A stretch of DNA of 64,000 nt from Apostichopus japonicus (GCF_037975245.1 NC_092567.1:9740714-9804713); one strand, 5' to 3'. Shown: positions 24,401-35,988, numbered from the stretch's first letter. Notes: generated by a model from the letters alone, not told the origin. Translations and numbers: made by a program.

Positions 24401-27169
24401 TTGCTGGGGGCTACGATCAACTTCCATCTAGATAAAAATCCTGGTGATGTCAGCAATCAAATCAAGAACAACGTGTACGTCGACAATGTGATCATCGGCT
24501 CAAACAGCGTTCAGGAAGCTGTAAAGCTATACCAAGAAGCAAAACAGCTGTTTGACAATGCTTCAATGAATCTGAGAGAATGGCTCTCCAACAGCAAAGA
24601 ATTCAACCAAATGCTGCCAGAGAAAGACAGGGCAAAGGGCACGGAAGTCAGCGTGCTTGGGATGCTTTGGGACATCCAAGTGGATACAATCAAAACTAAG
24701 TTGATTGTAGATGATCTTGAGAAGACCACAAAAAGATCTACTCTTCAACAATTGGCAAAGATATTTGATCCACTGGGTTTTCTAAGTCCTATAACTATCA
24801 GAGGAAAGATACTCCATCAAGAAATGTGGAAAGAGAAATTCGACTGGGATGATCCCTTGCCAGAAGACTATGTGGTCAAGTGGGAGGCTCTTCAAAGGGA
24901 GCTTGTAGGAGCGAAGAACTTTAGTATCCCAAGATGGATCCTAAGTGGTGAGATGATCCCAGTACAACTAATTTGCTTCACTGATGCAAGTCTTGAAGCT
25001 TATTCTGCCTGTGTCTATGTTAGACAGAAGGTAGCATCTACCGTGAAGTGCAGTCTGATATTTGCCAAAGCCCGTGTTGCTCCTATTAAACGAAAAATGA
25101 CTCTTCCCCAGCTGGAGCTCACTGCAGCACTGATTGGATCTAGAGCTATGAGATTTGTAGAGAAAGAGCTGCACTACCCAGTGAGTAGAAAATTTTTGTG
25201 GAGTGATTCACAAATCACCCTACATTGGATTAATTCTGAGAAGGAGCTTCCAGCATATGTCCAAAGAAGGACCCAAGAGATTGTCGGTAAAGGTGACATT
25301 ACATTCAACTATGTGGACACAAAGGAGAATCCAGCCGACCTGGCAACAAGAGGCATTTCAGCAAAAAGTCTGAAAGAGTCAAACTGGTTGACTGGTCCTA
25401 AGTGGACCATCCGAGAGGAGATCTATTGGCCCAAATGGTCACCAGGTCAAAAAGAGCCAAACTTGCCATTGGTACTGAATAAGGGCAACAAAGAAAAAGA
25501 GAAATCCTATCTAAGGCAAGAAGCCCATCTGATGAGTACATGTGGAGAGGTGTCAACCCCATTTGGCATTGATGTCAGCCGATACGGAAACATCGGAAAG
25601 CTGATGAGAGTTACAGCATATTGTCATCGTTTCATCAACCTATGCCTCAAAAGGGATATTCCTGATACCAAAGCAGTCACAGTTAAAGAACTGCAATACG
25701 TCAGAAATCAATGGATCCAGGTTGTCCAACAACAAGGTTTTAACGAAGAGATAAACCTGCTCAAGAAAGGGGAAAGAAATCAGTTGATCAAACAACTTGA
25801 TCTGTTTCTAGATGGGGATGTAATTCGTTGCGGTGGGAGGCTTGCAAATGCAAACCTCACAGAGGAAAGTCAATATCCCACCCTTCTTCCTCGTGACAAC
25901 AAATTCACAACTCTAGTGATCAATAAGGCACATGACAAGGTTTTCCATGCTGGAGCAAGATCCACCTTGGCAGAAGTAAGATTGAGATATTGGATTCCTC
26001 ATGGTCTTACTGAGATAAAAAAGTGTCTAAAGAGATGTCTCATCTGCAGAAGAGTTCAAGGTGGGACATTTAGACCACCTAAGATGGCCCAGTTGCCTGC
26101 AGAGAGAGTTCAAAGAGCGCCAGCCTTCAAATACACTGGTTTAGATTATATGGGTCCTCTCTTCATTCGTGAAAAGAAAGACACTGAACATCAAAAACGG
26201 TGGATTGCTATATTCACTTGTTTTACTACCAGAGCTGTACATCTGGAATTGATCGGAGATTGTTCAGCCGAGTCAGCAGTTCAAGCTGTGGAACGATTTA
26301 TTGGGAGGAGAGGAACTCCACACACCATCCTGACAGACAATGCTCTTCAATTTAAGAAAGGAGCAAGTATTCTGCAAGCTATCTGGGGACAAAAGCCAAG
26401 TGAGGAAATAAGAGAATGTCTCACTGCCTTTTACTCTGAAAAAGGCATTAATTGGCGCTATATTCCTGAAAGGTCACCCTGGGTTGGCGGCTTCTATGAA
26501 AGACTTGTAGATCTGGTGAAAAGAGCCATCAAGAAAACTCTGTGGAAGATGACTATTAAGGATGAAGGTTTGAGAACCCTCATTGCTCAAATTGAGGGAA
26601 CTCTTAATACCAGACCTCTTCTTCCATTGTCAGCTGATATAAATGATCAGTCTATCCTAACACCTGCAAGTCTGATGGCTCCAATGTGCCAACTGGGCAT
26701 GCCTCCTTCGAATGAGGACCCTACTGATCCAGATTATGACCCCAATCCTCGAGGAAAGGCAACTCTACTACGTCAATGGAAATTGAGAGAAAAAAAGCTT
26801 GATCATTTCTGGAAGATCTGGCAAACACAATACCTACAGGAACTCCGAGAAGCCCACCAAACTCACTTCAGGTTGACCCGTGGTGAAATTTGTCGCCTAC
26901 CACAGAAAGGTGAAGTCTGCCTTATTCGTGAAAGCACCCCGAGAGTCTCCTGGAAAATGGGGAGAGTTACAGATCATGTCCCATCTGCTGATGGTGAGGT
27001 GCGATTTGTCAAGGTCAAACTTCCGTCAGGATTCATTACCAAACGAGGCGTTAAAGATCTGGTTCCACTAGAAGCAGACTTCAGCGGAAGTGACGATGAC
27101 CACACCACGACCCTCCTTTTCATGCCACTTTGTTTGATTGCCCCCGGAGATTGTCGAGAACAAACTTAA
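21422..27169 (+). CDS. BEL/Pao gag-pol polyprotein
   Basis: 1915 residues from the first in-frame ATG. Order: a PHD-like Cys-rich finger at residues ~6-60 (CNKC, CDHC, a Cys where PHD usually has His, WVCEDC); a Gln-rich coiled segment (~140-200); a DUF1759-type gag region (LPTFAGEILKWPNFWESF); three CCHC zinc knuckles (453-517); a DUF1758-type aspartic protease (LDTGAK, Asp584); reverse transcriptase (~870-1040: RVVYDAS, SDIEKAFLQV, and YVDN at 1019-1022 where YVDD is common); a Pao-specific A17 segment (KIFDPLGFLSPITIRGK); RNase H (CFTDAS, Asp1188; WSDSQ); an integrase H2C2 finger and rve core with Asp1575, Asp1639 and Glu1693 (GGFYERLV); and a DUF5641 C-terminus. The product would copy element RNA and integrate the DNA. 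The frame has no break. Its last five codons and the stop lie inside the 3' LTR. Confidence 0.95.
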   Translation: MKMQPCNKCERETEDGIDCDHCKKWWCCVCINDPISDIITEKLYHALNDLEQFSWVCEDCGGGNLLAQLVQNGTFTVIQLSQYGCNLKVLNEINGATAQPDASRLRSQSKYQNTMSTPEVPEDRVPKATPSESSMKSQGDMTGHLLQILLQSQQQMQQLFESQQRSQEHMQQIIQMQQQANQQNQSQTMQLLQEIKDQRTLDQERLFDTLQNQTSSSPQGAIGGQSVRSPIMTKLPKIQLPTFAGEILKWPNFWESFEINVDSQPQLSNKQKLDYLLQLLTGPAYDKIKGLGLEGNKYVDAVAILKEQYGEKMHQKRALWNSLHSMKQVRENMGNLEKFVDETNALTVALKRQGVPDEALNAYVPELTDKLPRSLTIEMNKMRFLQNKHKKEQSMQEFLDFLKNFHLLAITTGNTSKKRESKEESSDPIQQPTNKLPTANFAQDASQVYRRPCLFCGKGNHWSDECRKVTDIRKRREMVQKENRCFKCLNKGHLFKDCKRKKPCFHCKDVNHNSALCFKKEVEQPTHLNVQIEEEKKQNEIEKVQIDGYLTASRQEHGIIMAAFKYPITNPVTKERKHMHVFLDTGAKVTCISAEAAERLNLRSQKKVTLETSRFNTDQAETVVAGMVELELNGPRGFKLDIEAYSIPKMAPPMGLEAIHFDKATWKKIQALNPLNIPPNSSKSMPIDIIIGIDYWYDLMGAGLPITAIQDSLVVHHSPLGNILCGKAKKMTDPKSDKREVDPFINKQPLKVNQMLCLSKKEDPIQQLWDLETIGIQSDDLSQAPKDEEILQRFKDTVQYENGRYTVGFPWKDDKIVLSSNFSTAKGRLSSTLKSLCPSGEPTPRFQKYNQIIEDQLQAGIVEAVTSKQPDGPRVHYIPHLAVNREDKATTKLRVVYDASAKTKNEKKCLNDIMHAGPCLLKDLAGLLIRFRLPKIAMVSDIEKAFLQVGLRLEDRDATRFLWLKDHTMPIIDGNIQVYRFSRIPFGIVASPYLLGATINFHLDKNPGDVSNQIKNNVYVDNVIIGSNSVQEAVKLYQEAKQLFDNASMNLREWLSNSKEFNQMLPEKDRAKGTEVSVLGMLWDIQVDTIKTKLIVDDLEKTTKRSTLQQLAKIFDPLGFLSPITIRGKILHQEMWKEKFDWDDPLPEDYVVKWEALQRELVGAKNFSIPRWILSGEMIPVQLICFTDASLEAYSACVYVRQKVASTVKCSLIFAKARVAPIKRKMTLPQLELTAALIGSRAMRFVEKELHYPVSRKFLWSDSQITLHWINSEKELPAYVQRRTQEIVGKGDITFNYVDTKENPADLATRGISAKSLKESNWLTGPKWTIREEIYWPKWSPGQKEPNLPLVLNKGNKEKEKSYLRQEAHLMSTCGEVSTPFGIDVSRYGNIGKLMRVTAYCHRFINLCLKRDIPDTKAVTVKELQYVRNQWIQVVQQQGFNEEINLLKKGERNQLIKQLDLFLDGDVIRCGGRLANANLTEESQYPTLLPRDNKFTTLVINKAHDKVFHAGARSTLAEVRLRYWIPHGLTEIKKCLKRCLICRRVQGGTFRPPKMAQLPAERVQRAPAFKYTGLDYMGPLFIREKKDTEHQKRWIAIFTCFTTRAVHLELIGDCSAESAVQAVERFIGRRGTPHTILTDNALQFKKGASILQAIWGQKPSEEIRECLTAFYSEKGINWRYIPERSPWVGGFYERLVDLVKRAIKKTLWKMTIKDEGLRTLIAQIEGTLNTRPLLPLSADINDQSILTPASLMAPMCQLGMPPSNEDPTDPDYDPNPRGKATLLRQWKLREKKLDHFWKIWQTQYLQELREAHQTHFRLTRGEICRLPQKGEVCLIRESTPRVSWKMGRVTDHVPSADGEVRFVKVKLPSGFITKRGVKDLVPLEADFSGSDDDHTTTLLFMPLCLIAPGDCREQT

Positions 27170-27757
27170 AGACTATATCTATAACCATGAACAATCTACA
27201 TATCTCAACTATCTATTTCTATAACCATGAACAATCTATATATCACAACTTTCTATTTCTATAATATACCTCTTTAACTATACTTTGTAAATATTATTGC
27301 TATGGAGATGGAATTCTTGGGCGTGAGCCAGTGAAAGTCCGAAAGTTGGTGCTTATGTAGGTCAGGCAGGATGAAGGAGAGATAAGGGGAGATGGGGGTC
27401 AAGAGGGGTTAGAGATGTGTGTGTGTGTGTTTCTACAGTGTATGCTATATGTACAGACTACTTATGATATTGTGTGAGAGGAAGGGAGTTCACTGTTCAC
27501 TTTGACTTTGACTTGGAATATTGGCCTTGTGTTGTTGTGCTGGCTGTTGGGAAAATGAAGGGTGTGGCTGAGTGAAGTGACTGCAAACTGATGAAGACCT
27601 GAGAGATTGAGTGAAGGAGTTTGGGACTGGAGTAGTGAAGGAATAAAAGTCACAGAACATTATAAATATTCTCTATTCTTATCTTTGGAATTCACGCTTC
27701 CGCATGAAACTTTGCAGCTTTGTCGGGACTAAACTAACATCGATCCTCTACTCGACA
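27152..27757 (+). repeat. 3' LTR of the BEL/Pao element
   Basis: 606 bp, indistinguishable by eye from the 5' LTR. No classic polypurine tract precedes it: the bases just upstream are CCCCCGGAGAT, with only GGAGA purine. The polyprotein stop TAA is at 27167-27169, inside this LTR. Confidence 0.95.
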
Positions 27758-27762
27758 TCAAC
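27758..27762. repeat. Target-site duplication TCAAC, right copy
   Basis: Identical to 20640-20644. Confidence 0.9.
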
Positions 27763-27926
27763 CTATATACAGTATAGTGAACAATTGGTTCCTAATTATG
27801 TGACCAGAATCTTTCATCATGTTTATTATGTTATTTTCAATCCTTCATCATGTTTTCTTCAGACTTCAGTCTATTTCAAGGCTGCATCATTAGAACTCTT
27901 TTTTCTCAATTGAATATAAACCAGAC

Positions 27927-28309
27927 CAGTGGCGTAGGAAGGTACTTTTGAGTGGGGGGCTGAAGACTGATGGCCGGCCTGGGGGAGGGGTCTAAGGGGA
28001 GGGGGTATCCCCCTCCCCTTTGGAATTTTTTGCATTTCCAGGTGGCCTCAGATGCAATTTGGTGCAATATAGCACACTTCAACACCCACTCCATTTTGTA
28101 AACTTAATTTTGTATTTTCACCTGGCCTTAGATGCAATTTGGTGCTCCAAATGAGATTTTTTTTCTCATTTGGAAATGAAAAAGGGGTTTTCTGACCTGC
28201 GAACCGGGGGGGGGGGCGGAATGATACTTCCGCCCCTCCACATTTTTCACTGGGGGGCTGGCGCCCCCCCCCCCCAGCCCCCCCCCCCCCTCCGGTTCCT
28301 ACGCCCTTG
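27927..28309 (+). mobile_element. hAT-type MITE, 383 bp
   Basis: The left end is CAGTGGCGTAGGAAGG and the right end CCGGTTCCTACGCCCTTG. A perfect 8-bp target duplication AACCAGAC lies at 27919-27926 and 28310-28317. The interior is almost the same as the element nested at 10111-10481, in the other orientation, with C runs at 28264-28290. It is non-coding. Confidence 0.9.
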
Positions 28310-31300
28310 AACCAGACTGTGGATTGCTAGTGGTATTGCATAAAGCTTGTATTGAAGATTCAATGCTTGTATCAATTTCAAATTTATGTTTGTTTATATT
28401 TCAATTATTTTGGTATAAGTTGAGCTGTATATTCACTGTGGGAAGCATTATGAGACCTTGAACTCATCTTGTACAGTCTATGGATTTGTGTTCTAGGTGC
28501 ATTACTGTTATTTCATATCAGTTTGTTCTGTGCAGTCCTGGTGTGAGGGGGAGGGGGATGGATGGGGACAACAGTTGTCAGTTAAGTGCCCAGTGAAATA
28601 TGTGATAAAGAATAATATAATTTAACTTAGGATAAACAAAGACTTAAAAATGTTGGCCAGGTGACACAATAGTACATGGATCTGTGCCTCAATGCTCTCA
28701 ATGTCACTGGTTCTCAATGTCACTGGTTTTGTGTACACCTTACTTGAATAATACTTCTTTAGCCTTGCAGAATGTGATTGTGAATCTTAGAAGTGGTGTG
28801 CAACAGTTTATCAGGAGTTTGGAGAAAAATATCAAGGAAGTAAAGGAGATACAAACCCAACCATAATCTTTAGCTGATATGATCTGACATCTTTGAGATG
28901 AATATCAACGATGGAGGTGATTTGTATTTTACTGTCCAATTACGTTGAATCATATTTCCAATATTTAAGCAAATGCTTAAAACAGTAATATCTACTGTAC
29001 TACAGTAAATAAACATCATAACAAACAAAGTACATTAAAGTTCAAGATTATATCCATAGTTGTGTGACCTTTGTGTGACCTACCTAAATTAATCCAGGTT
29101 TTTGTTTTGTTTGATGGAGTGTTCATTACAAATACCTCTAACTCAAAGCTCAGCAATACAGACTGAGTTGACTTCTTTAATGTTTCTACAGCATTATGAA
29201 ATATCTAAAATGGTATTTCAAGTTTTTGGTTTTAATCTGAAGAAAATAAATACCTAAACAGAAGACATATTTGTAGTAACCCAAGCTACTTTCTTACAGA
29301 ACCAACAAGTTTTCTTCCAGTCTTACCATTCTAGAAGTGTCAGGAGTTCTAGAAGAATTTATTAATATGAGTCTCGGAGGCAATTTTTATTTCAGTTTGA
29401 CAAATGGTTAATACGTACCAGAGGGTGTTTGGGGGCCTATTGTGTCATGGCAAGCTCATTACAAACATACCAATTACTGGATTAATCCAGCAAGAATCCG
29501 ATCATTTTAATGTCCTTACTAGAGATTAATTCTGTAAGTTGTATTTTGAGTGGATGAGTTATAACTTGATACAAAATTCATTTAGTGAGAGTGAATGGAG
29601 GTAAAAGAGTATTCCTTGATCTGCGATGCTATTCAAAAAACCTACCAGAGGTTGTTGAAACATTACTGTCACTGTTATATACTAACCATTAATGTAATTA
29701 CCATCACATGGAAGAAATATCAGATGATGAACCATTCATTGTCCTTGTCAGCACAGTACGAACGTGACTTCCATCGAGAACTGGTAACTACAGGTGGAAT
29801 AGGTGATCCCCTAACAGATCGCTTCATAATTAACCTGATGAAGAGAAAAGAAAGTGATGTGAATGAGATTTAAGTCCTAATTATAGGAGACATTGAGAAT
29901 GTCAGTCAGAAATAGATATGTGTATGTCTCTGGCTAACTACCCTGTATACATGGACATCCACAGAAACAAATACAGAGGAAGGAAAGTAAACTTCAGTTT
30001 CCAATAACCAGGTATTAAGTGTAAAAACAATTAGCCAGTTAAGCATCAAACTTGAAGCGGATTGTCCATTGTTTAGTGTAAGTGGCATATAAAGGTGTGG
30101 TGCAGTGATATAAATGAGCTCCCAAAGGAGAGTCTTACCTCACACGAACCCAACCATGCATGGTTTGGGCCTGACTGAGTAATGTGTGAGATTTCGAACC
30201 TCTCTTTCTTATTGAGGACATAATGTCTTTTGAATTTCCACTCATTAGGAGATAATTGTATATACTGTAATTGAGTGTGTCAGCTTTGGTGGATGTGTTT
30301 TTATATTATTTTTTCTTTATTTAATGGCACCAGACTCTTGGAGATTGCATTGGCTACAGTGACCTAGTTACACCACTCTCGGGGGGGGGGTCTCTTTCTA
30401 GATTTAAGATCACTAAAGGTTTATAAAGTACCCTGTTCAGCTGGTCAATAGCCATACAATATGGTGAGTTCTTTCTACAAATTTGGCAGATGAAGGCAAA
30501 ATTTTGAGTTAAAAAGTTTTGAGATGAAAAAGACTAAATTTTGACTTTTGAGGTGAAAATCTTGAGATAAAAATTCCAAATACTGAGAAAGCAAATTCAA
30601 AAATTTTGAAATTTGGGGTTACTTACAGTATTTTTTTTTCTTAAGCCGCCGTACTAAGTCGGTTAAGTTAGATCAGTTTTGAGACCAATTACTCTGTGGA
30701 ATATATATCTGAACCCTAGCCGGGTGCTGGGGGCTTCAGAAGAGCTCTGTAACATATCTTCTACTGTACTTCATATCCTCTTGTACTAAGTATTAAGCAT
30801 GTAAAAACATGTTAGAGAGAAAAATTTAATTTCTATGAAGTATAAATCTAAGCCCTGGTGGGAGTCCCTGGTGACTTTAGCTGAGGCATTCTAACTTTTC
30901 AGATATTTAATGTTCTCTGATAGTGATTTTGCAGCCCAAGTTGAGCCTATGGGGGAGGGGGCAAGTGCTCACCACCCTAATAGATACCAGTGCTTGTATT
31001 TGTTTGAATGCCCTCTAAATGTGTTTATTTTAAACAGTATTTAGCTCTCAAATATCCAAGGAAGAAATGTTATCACGACATGATATTGATAACTAGTGGC
31101 ACAGGAAATTAACTTCCTTTTAACCATGCTTGCTAGCGGTAGCCAGCAGTTTTGGTGAATAAAGTCACAACAACCAGATTACTTCATTCTTACCATTCCT
31201 ATGGAACTATGTGCATGAAGAAGTGTAGGATACTGAAAGAAGCTTGATAGGTTCATAGGTCCTGATCTCCAGTACAGTCTCCGTCTTCATATTCACTAGA

Positions 31301-34189
31301 GGATTTCTTCCTACGGTTGAATTATTACATCATGGAGCCGTTAGAGCCTCAGTGACTTCTAAATCAAAAGTGAAACACTAACATGTGTTATTTAGATATT
31401 TCAGAAGGCTTCAGAAACAAAAGGATACTCACAACAAAGAAAAACTCATGATAGCAGTTCCACTTTGATCCAATAAAACACTACAATAATGCTAGTACAG
31501 TATATGATATGGAATATTGAATCTCAATCTTTGGAAAACCTTGCGCTTCATTTGACCTTTACTCACTGGCAGGTTAGCACTTAAATCCACAATATCCCAG
31601 GAGAGAAAACAACTCCAGAGTACTTGAAGAGTAGGTTTTTATGACTTAATTTGGCTAAAACCTTTCAGACAGTTGGATGATCTCGCGAATTATGTAGAAC
31701 ACTTTTAAATTAATAATATGATTAAATTATTTGAAGAAGGAAAACCTACCCTTCAACTTGTAACCAACTATAACAGGCAAACATCACCATACTTCAGCTA
31801 GCCCTACATTGTGCTGAGCATAGGACACGCTTTATGCTGGCATTGCATACTATTGAATATTGTAACTAAAATCGTTAGACTAGGCATAAATTAGGCTGCA
31901 CTTAGGTTATATGACTAGAGAAGACCTACAGTAAGCCATAACGTTGAACGTTATGACGGCCTGTGAGCCTGTCCTTGTACGTGCATAGCCTAACGCTATG
32001 AAAGGAACTCAACTGATACGTGGGATTTCTTCTTTGACAATTGTAATATACTCCGTCTGTTTCTTTCAGTATCATGTTCACCATCTGGAATGTGTTGCAT
32101 TATCTTCATATTTCGTAAGCCAGTACTGTAGCTTCGGGGAATCACGTCAAACAAACATGGAAGTACAACCATACATGTTCCATTCTTCAAACGCTGTTTA
32201 CCTTGTGGCGTTGGTTTGTTTAGATTTTGAAAATGAGACTTGTTCAAGTCGTTTTCCGTGGCTACGAGGGAAATTCCCCTATTTTTCAGATAAACGGTCA
32301 ATCGTCCAATTGAAATAATAGCAATTTACCGCAAAATGGCAAATTCCTTAGATCTAAAAAGGGACGACTTCAACAATATGCTGGAAAATGTCATTTTATC
32401 ATTTGAATCTTGACATTTTTCTGCTAATGTTACGTTCATAGAATCCTGTACAGCAGCTTGAAATTGCCATCAAGACAGCAAGATAAACATGTCTTAGACA
32501 TTTTCTTCAGCCCGGATAGGCTATTAATTAACTTCAAGCTTGGAAAAAAAGGTCAATACTTTATTATTTCTAAAAACTTTTAAAATGACGGGATGAGAGA
32601 TTTTGGGTATTTCAACATTAATCAGAAAAGTTATAAGTTGTACACTAGGATATGCATGAAGTCGAAGGGGGAGGGGGGGTGGGCAATGTTACATTTAGCT
32701 GATAAGAAGGCCACTGCTACGGGTGTACACCCGTCCCCAACCCCCCCCCCCCCCCCTCCGACTTTACAAAAAAAGTATTGATTGGCAAAAATGGTGTATG
32801 GAGCCAATTTAAGACCTAACTGTAGTCTAATTATACTCAGAGTGCACCATTTAACGTGAATTTTCAAAGCAATTTCAGGGGGCGGATCTACATGGGATTT
32901 GCCTTCAACAGGCCAACTAGCACACCGCCGCCTTTTTTAAATTGTTATTTCCATTCTAGCCTTTCCATAATAGTGTATGACCTACCTAAATCAGTTGGGA
33001 TTTGCTCTCCCCCCCCCCCCCTTGAAATCCTATATAAATGGGGGTTGAGAAGGGATCCCATTCTCCTAGTCCTGTGAACCGATTTCAAGTAGTAGATAAC
33101 CTATGCATCTGCTATATATTAAAATGTGGTAACATGGCTACATGAAGGTAACATGCTATATACTGTATACCTCTTTTTCAGGCATTATTGTATATAGGAA
33201 TAATAACTGTTTGGGCAATATGCCAACCCAACGGCTATTTACCGAATAACTGGACGAGCAAGACTGTACTTTCTGATTTTCCATGCAATTATGCAATAGT
33301 GATTTTAACATCGGTCAGTTTCAGTTTTCAAACTTCCCACTAGTATTCTTTAGCACAACCTTAAGTTCAGACAAAATTATAGTCTAACTACGCCTCAGAA
33401 TTGTTTCAGTCGGAGGACCTCTACATGGAATTGCATTCAACGACTCCACAGCAACACCACCAAAAGTTTCGCCACCTATAGTCTGACCATAAAGGTTCAT
33501 TCCCCTTCCTAAATTTGTCGGGAGAATTTTTGAATGTGAACCCACGTTACTGGGTACTAAACAATACAGGAGAGTAGATCCGTTTCCAGGATTGGAGAGG
33601 CAAACTTACCGCTTATAGACTTAATCAGAAATATACACAAATAAGCCACAAGATGTACCTCCTCCTTAATGTTCACATACTTCCCCATATCTATGTAGAC
33701 ATGGGACAAATCACTTGATTGGCGTAGGGAGGGAGCAAAAAAATGAATAGGTTGGGGAAGTGGTCGGGAGGCATCCCAGTTAAGCAAACAAATACACATT
33801 TTGTCATTATTGTGACCCACATGGAACACTGAAAATTTTAAAATTTTCATATCAAAATTTTAATTATTTTATCCTGAAAGTTTTGAATATTTCTGGGAAT
33901 TTCAACCCTTTTTCAAAATTGAAACCCTTTTCTTGAAAATCAAGTTTGTATTAAAATTGCAATCTGTAATATAACCAAAATTCTCAACATTATACTACTT
34001 TTACTAAAATTTAAAACCTCTTCGATTGATTTCGATCTCTTTAACACCCTTCATGTAAAATATCGATTTCTTTTTGTTTTACATTTAAACTTTTAAAATG
34101 TCGACTTATCATCTAAAAAAATATTAGCGTTTTATCTCAAACTTGTACGTTTCTCTCAAAATTGCCATTGCATTTCTCGAAATCAAGAT
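28310..34189. other. AT-rich non-coding stretch
   Basis: No gene or complete element is recognised in 5.9 kb. Short C/G runs at about 30380, 32668-32757 and 33010 resemble MITE pieces. CAGGGGGCGGATCTACATGG near 32876 looks like a degenerate hAT terminus. Two exon-like plus-strand frames near 28763 and 29735 are discussed under rejected items. Confidence 0.4.
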
Positions 34190-34318
34190 ATTTACTTCGT
34201 TCCCCACTTACCTGTCTCCCCACAACCTATGCACCGCATTCTACCGTGTCTAGAATGCCCTGGTAATCTTTTAACACTGTACACCCTCACTGGCCCTAAT
34301 GGCCTTCCTTCATTTTTC
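34190..34318 (+). repeat. Left inverted terminal repeat of the DIRS element
   Basis: From TTTACTTCGTTCCCCACTTA to the GGCCTTCCTTCATTTT segment. Apart from the outermost ~20 bases, it is the reverse complement of 40822-40940. Its outer 47 bases match the complement of 40293-40339 without a difference seen by eye. Confidence 0.85.
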
Positions 34319-34582
34319 TACCCACAAAGTGTCTCACTGTGTTTTTCGGAGTTAGAAAAATTTTCGCGAAATTCGCCCGGATTACCTTGGATTTATACTC
34401 TAGAAGTTTCCTATCAGGACTTCTGCACTTCCAAGGATCTTTTCCAGCCTGATAAGTATCCTTTTCTTGTAGGGAAGGGTGTTTTTGGGGGCTGTTTTTA
34501 GTGTACACTCTCGCCCATGCGTTCGTTTTTTCTTACGTAACGTTTTTAGGGTAACAGGTAGTAGCTCTGCGAGACTACTTCG

Positions 34583-34905
34583 TTCGTTGCCTATACCGCC
34601 TTGTTTACGCGGATAGGCATATATTTTCGTATGTACATGTTTCAGCTTTTCTTACTTTCAAAAATAAGATGTTTTGCTTGTTTCATGTACCTTCGTTACT
34701 TCTTACGCTTTTGTTTGGGTTTTCCCCTTTGTAGCGTAATTTGTAGCGTTGCCTATACCGCCTTGTTTACGCAGATAGGCATGTTTTTCCGTATGTACAT
34801 GTGTTTCAGCTTTTCTTACTTAGAAAACATAAGATGTTTTGCTTTCATGTACTTCGTTAATTTTTACGCTTTCAGTGTGGGTTTTCACTTTTGTAGCGTA
34901 GTTGT
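34583..34905. repeat. Tandem pair in the DIRS leader
   Basis: GCCTATACCGCCTTGTTTAC begins near 34589 and again near 34750, about 161 bp apart, and each copy continues through similar CAGCTTTTCTTACTT and AAGATGTTTTGCTT segments. No coding function is seen. Confidence 0.7.
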
Positions 34906-35029
34906 AGCCACGTTCCGATATCTCCTAACTAGTCGAGATAGTCGGCTCGTTTCGTTGTTTTTCATGTTAAGACAGGAGTATCCTTGATTTCATATATTGT
35001 TGTATATTTTCATGTTTCCTCCAGTTGTT

Positions 35030-35500
35030 GCTACGTGCGCTCCCTGAGTCTCATGACTTGGGGTGTACCTCGAAGCCTTGTTCCCCCCTCCGCTGGTTCG
35101 CGGTTAGGGGGTTCTCTCCCTTATATACATGTTTCGTCCTTTTTACAAGTTTTTCGATGCATATATGTTTAGTTACGTTGCTTCCATATGTCGGAAGTGT
35201 CTCTCCTTGTAACGTATCTTGTAAGCCGCGAACTCCTATCCAATACTAGGCGGTTAGGCGGTTCGATTACGTTGTTGTTGTTTCTTGTTTGAACCTTCAT
35301 ATATTTGTACATATTTTCATGTTTCTCCATGGGTTTCGCTACTCGTGCGCCTCCTAAGTGTCGGGAGTTTCACTTGGGGCGTATCTCGTAGCCTTGTTCC
35401 TCCCTTCCCGCTCTGTACGCGGATAGAGGGGTTCTCTCCCTTGTATACATGCTTCGTCCTTTTCCTTCATGTATTCTAGTTACGTGTTCGCTTCTAAGTG
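35030..35500. repeat. Second pair of ~320-bp direct repeats in the DIRS leader
   Basis: GGTTCTCTCCCTTATATACA near 35110 returns as GGTTCTCTCCCTTGTATACA near 35430. Flanking pieces such as TTTCGTCCTTTT and CGAAGCCTTGTT/CGTAGCCTTGTT are also shared, at lower identity. Confidence 0.55.
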
Positions 35501-35685
35501 TGGGAAGTTTTTCACTATTGTAGCGTACCTTGTAAGCCGCGAGCCTCTAGCGGGGCGCGTTTTTTTTTGTCACGTAACTTTACTCTCTATTAGCATACTC
35601 CAACCCTACTTCCTCCTTATAGTCGTTCCGTTTGATACGTTAGACTATTCGCCGTTAGTCTCTCCTTAACGTGGGTTTCTCAGAC

Positions 35686-35988
35686 ATGTCTCGAAGCCAC
35701 CTTAAATGTGTGAAATGTTCCGAGACCTCTGTCCAGTCTGTTTTGTTTTCACACCAGACAGTGGCAGCACATCGACACCTGGCTAGCAGGCCGGGACAGG
35801 TTAGATCTATCACCGAACCCACAGTTCCCCTGGAGGGAATCGGAGGAGAGACAGGAGATGAAGAGGAAGTGAGAGAGTTGGTGGGAGTTGAGATGGAGAG
35901 AGGCCAGGAGAGGGCCGGAGAAGAGAGAGAGATGGAGATTTTGCCACCCAAGGTGCCGGCGTTGTCCGGATGTACCACCAAGGGCTAG
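35686..35988 (+). pseudogene. DIRS ORF1 (gag-like) 5' remnant
   Basis: A 100-codon frame from ATG begins MSRSHLKCVKCSE, with a CxxC pair, and continues into an acidic Glu-rich part before a stop. Its position ahead of the RNase H and recombinase remnants fits ORF1 of a DIRS element; the sequence alone is not diagnostic. The downstream GC-rich repeats (from 35998) probably encoded more of ORF1 but are now frame-shifted. Confidence 0.4.

Larger units (their letters stand above)
20645..27757 (+). mobile_element. Complete BEL/Pao LTR retrotransposon, 7.1 kb
   Basis: Two 606-bp LTRs (20645-21250 and 27152-27757) flank one long gag-pol frame. The element begins TGTCGAG and ends CTCGACA, a 7-bp inverted terminus. 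A perfect 5-bp target duplication TCAAC lies at 20640-20644 and 27758-27762, as expected for this superfamily. Comparing the LTRs by eye I saw no difference, so the insertion should be very recent. An intact frame plus an intact primer site make it a candidate for an active copy. No envelope-like frame follows pol. Confidence 0.95.

Noticed and set aside
28763-29873. Plus-strand 3'-exon-like frames ending at about 28863 and 29873
   Set aside because: Each follows a plausible acceptor and ends at a stop, but neither resembles a known protein. As two terminal exons they would not belong together.
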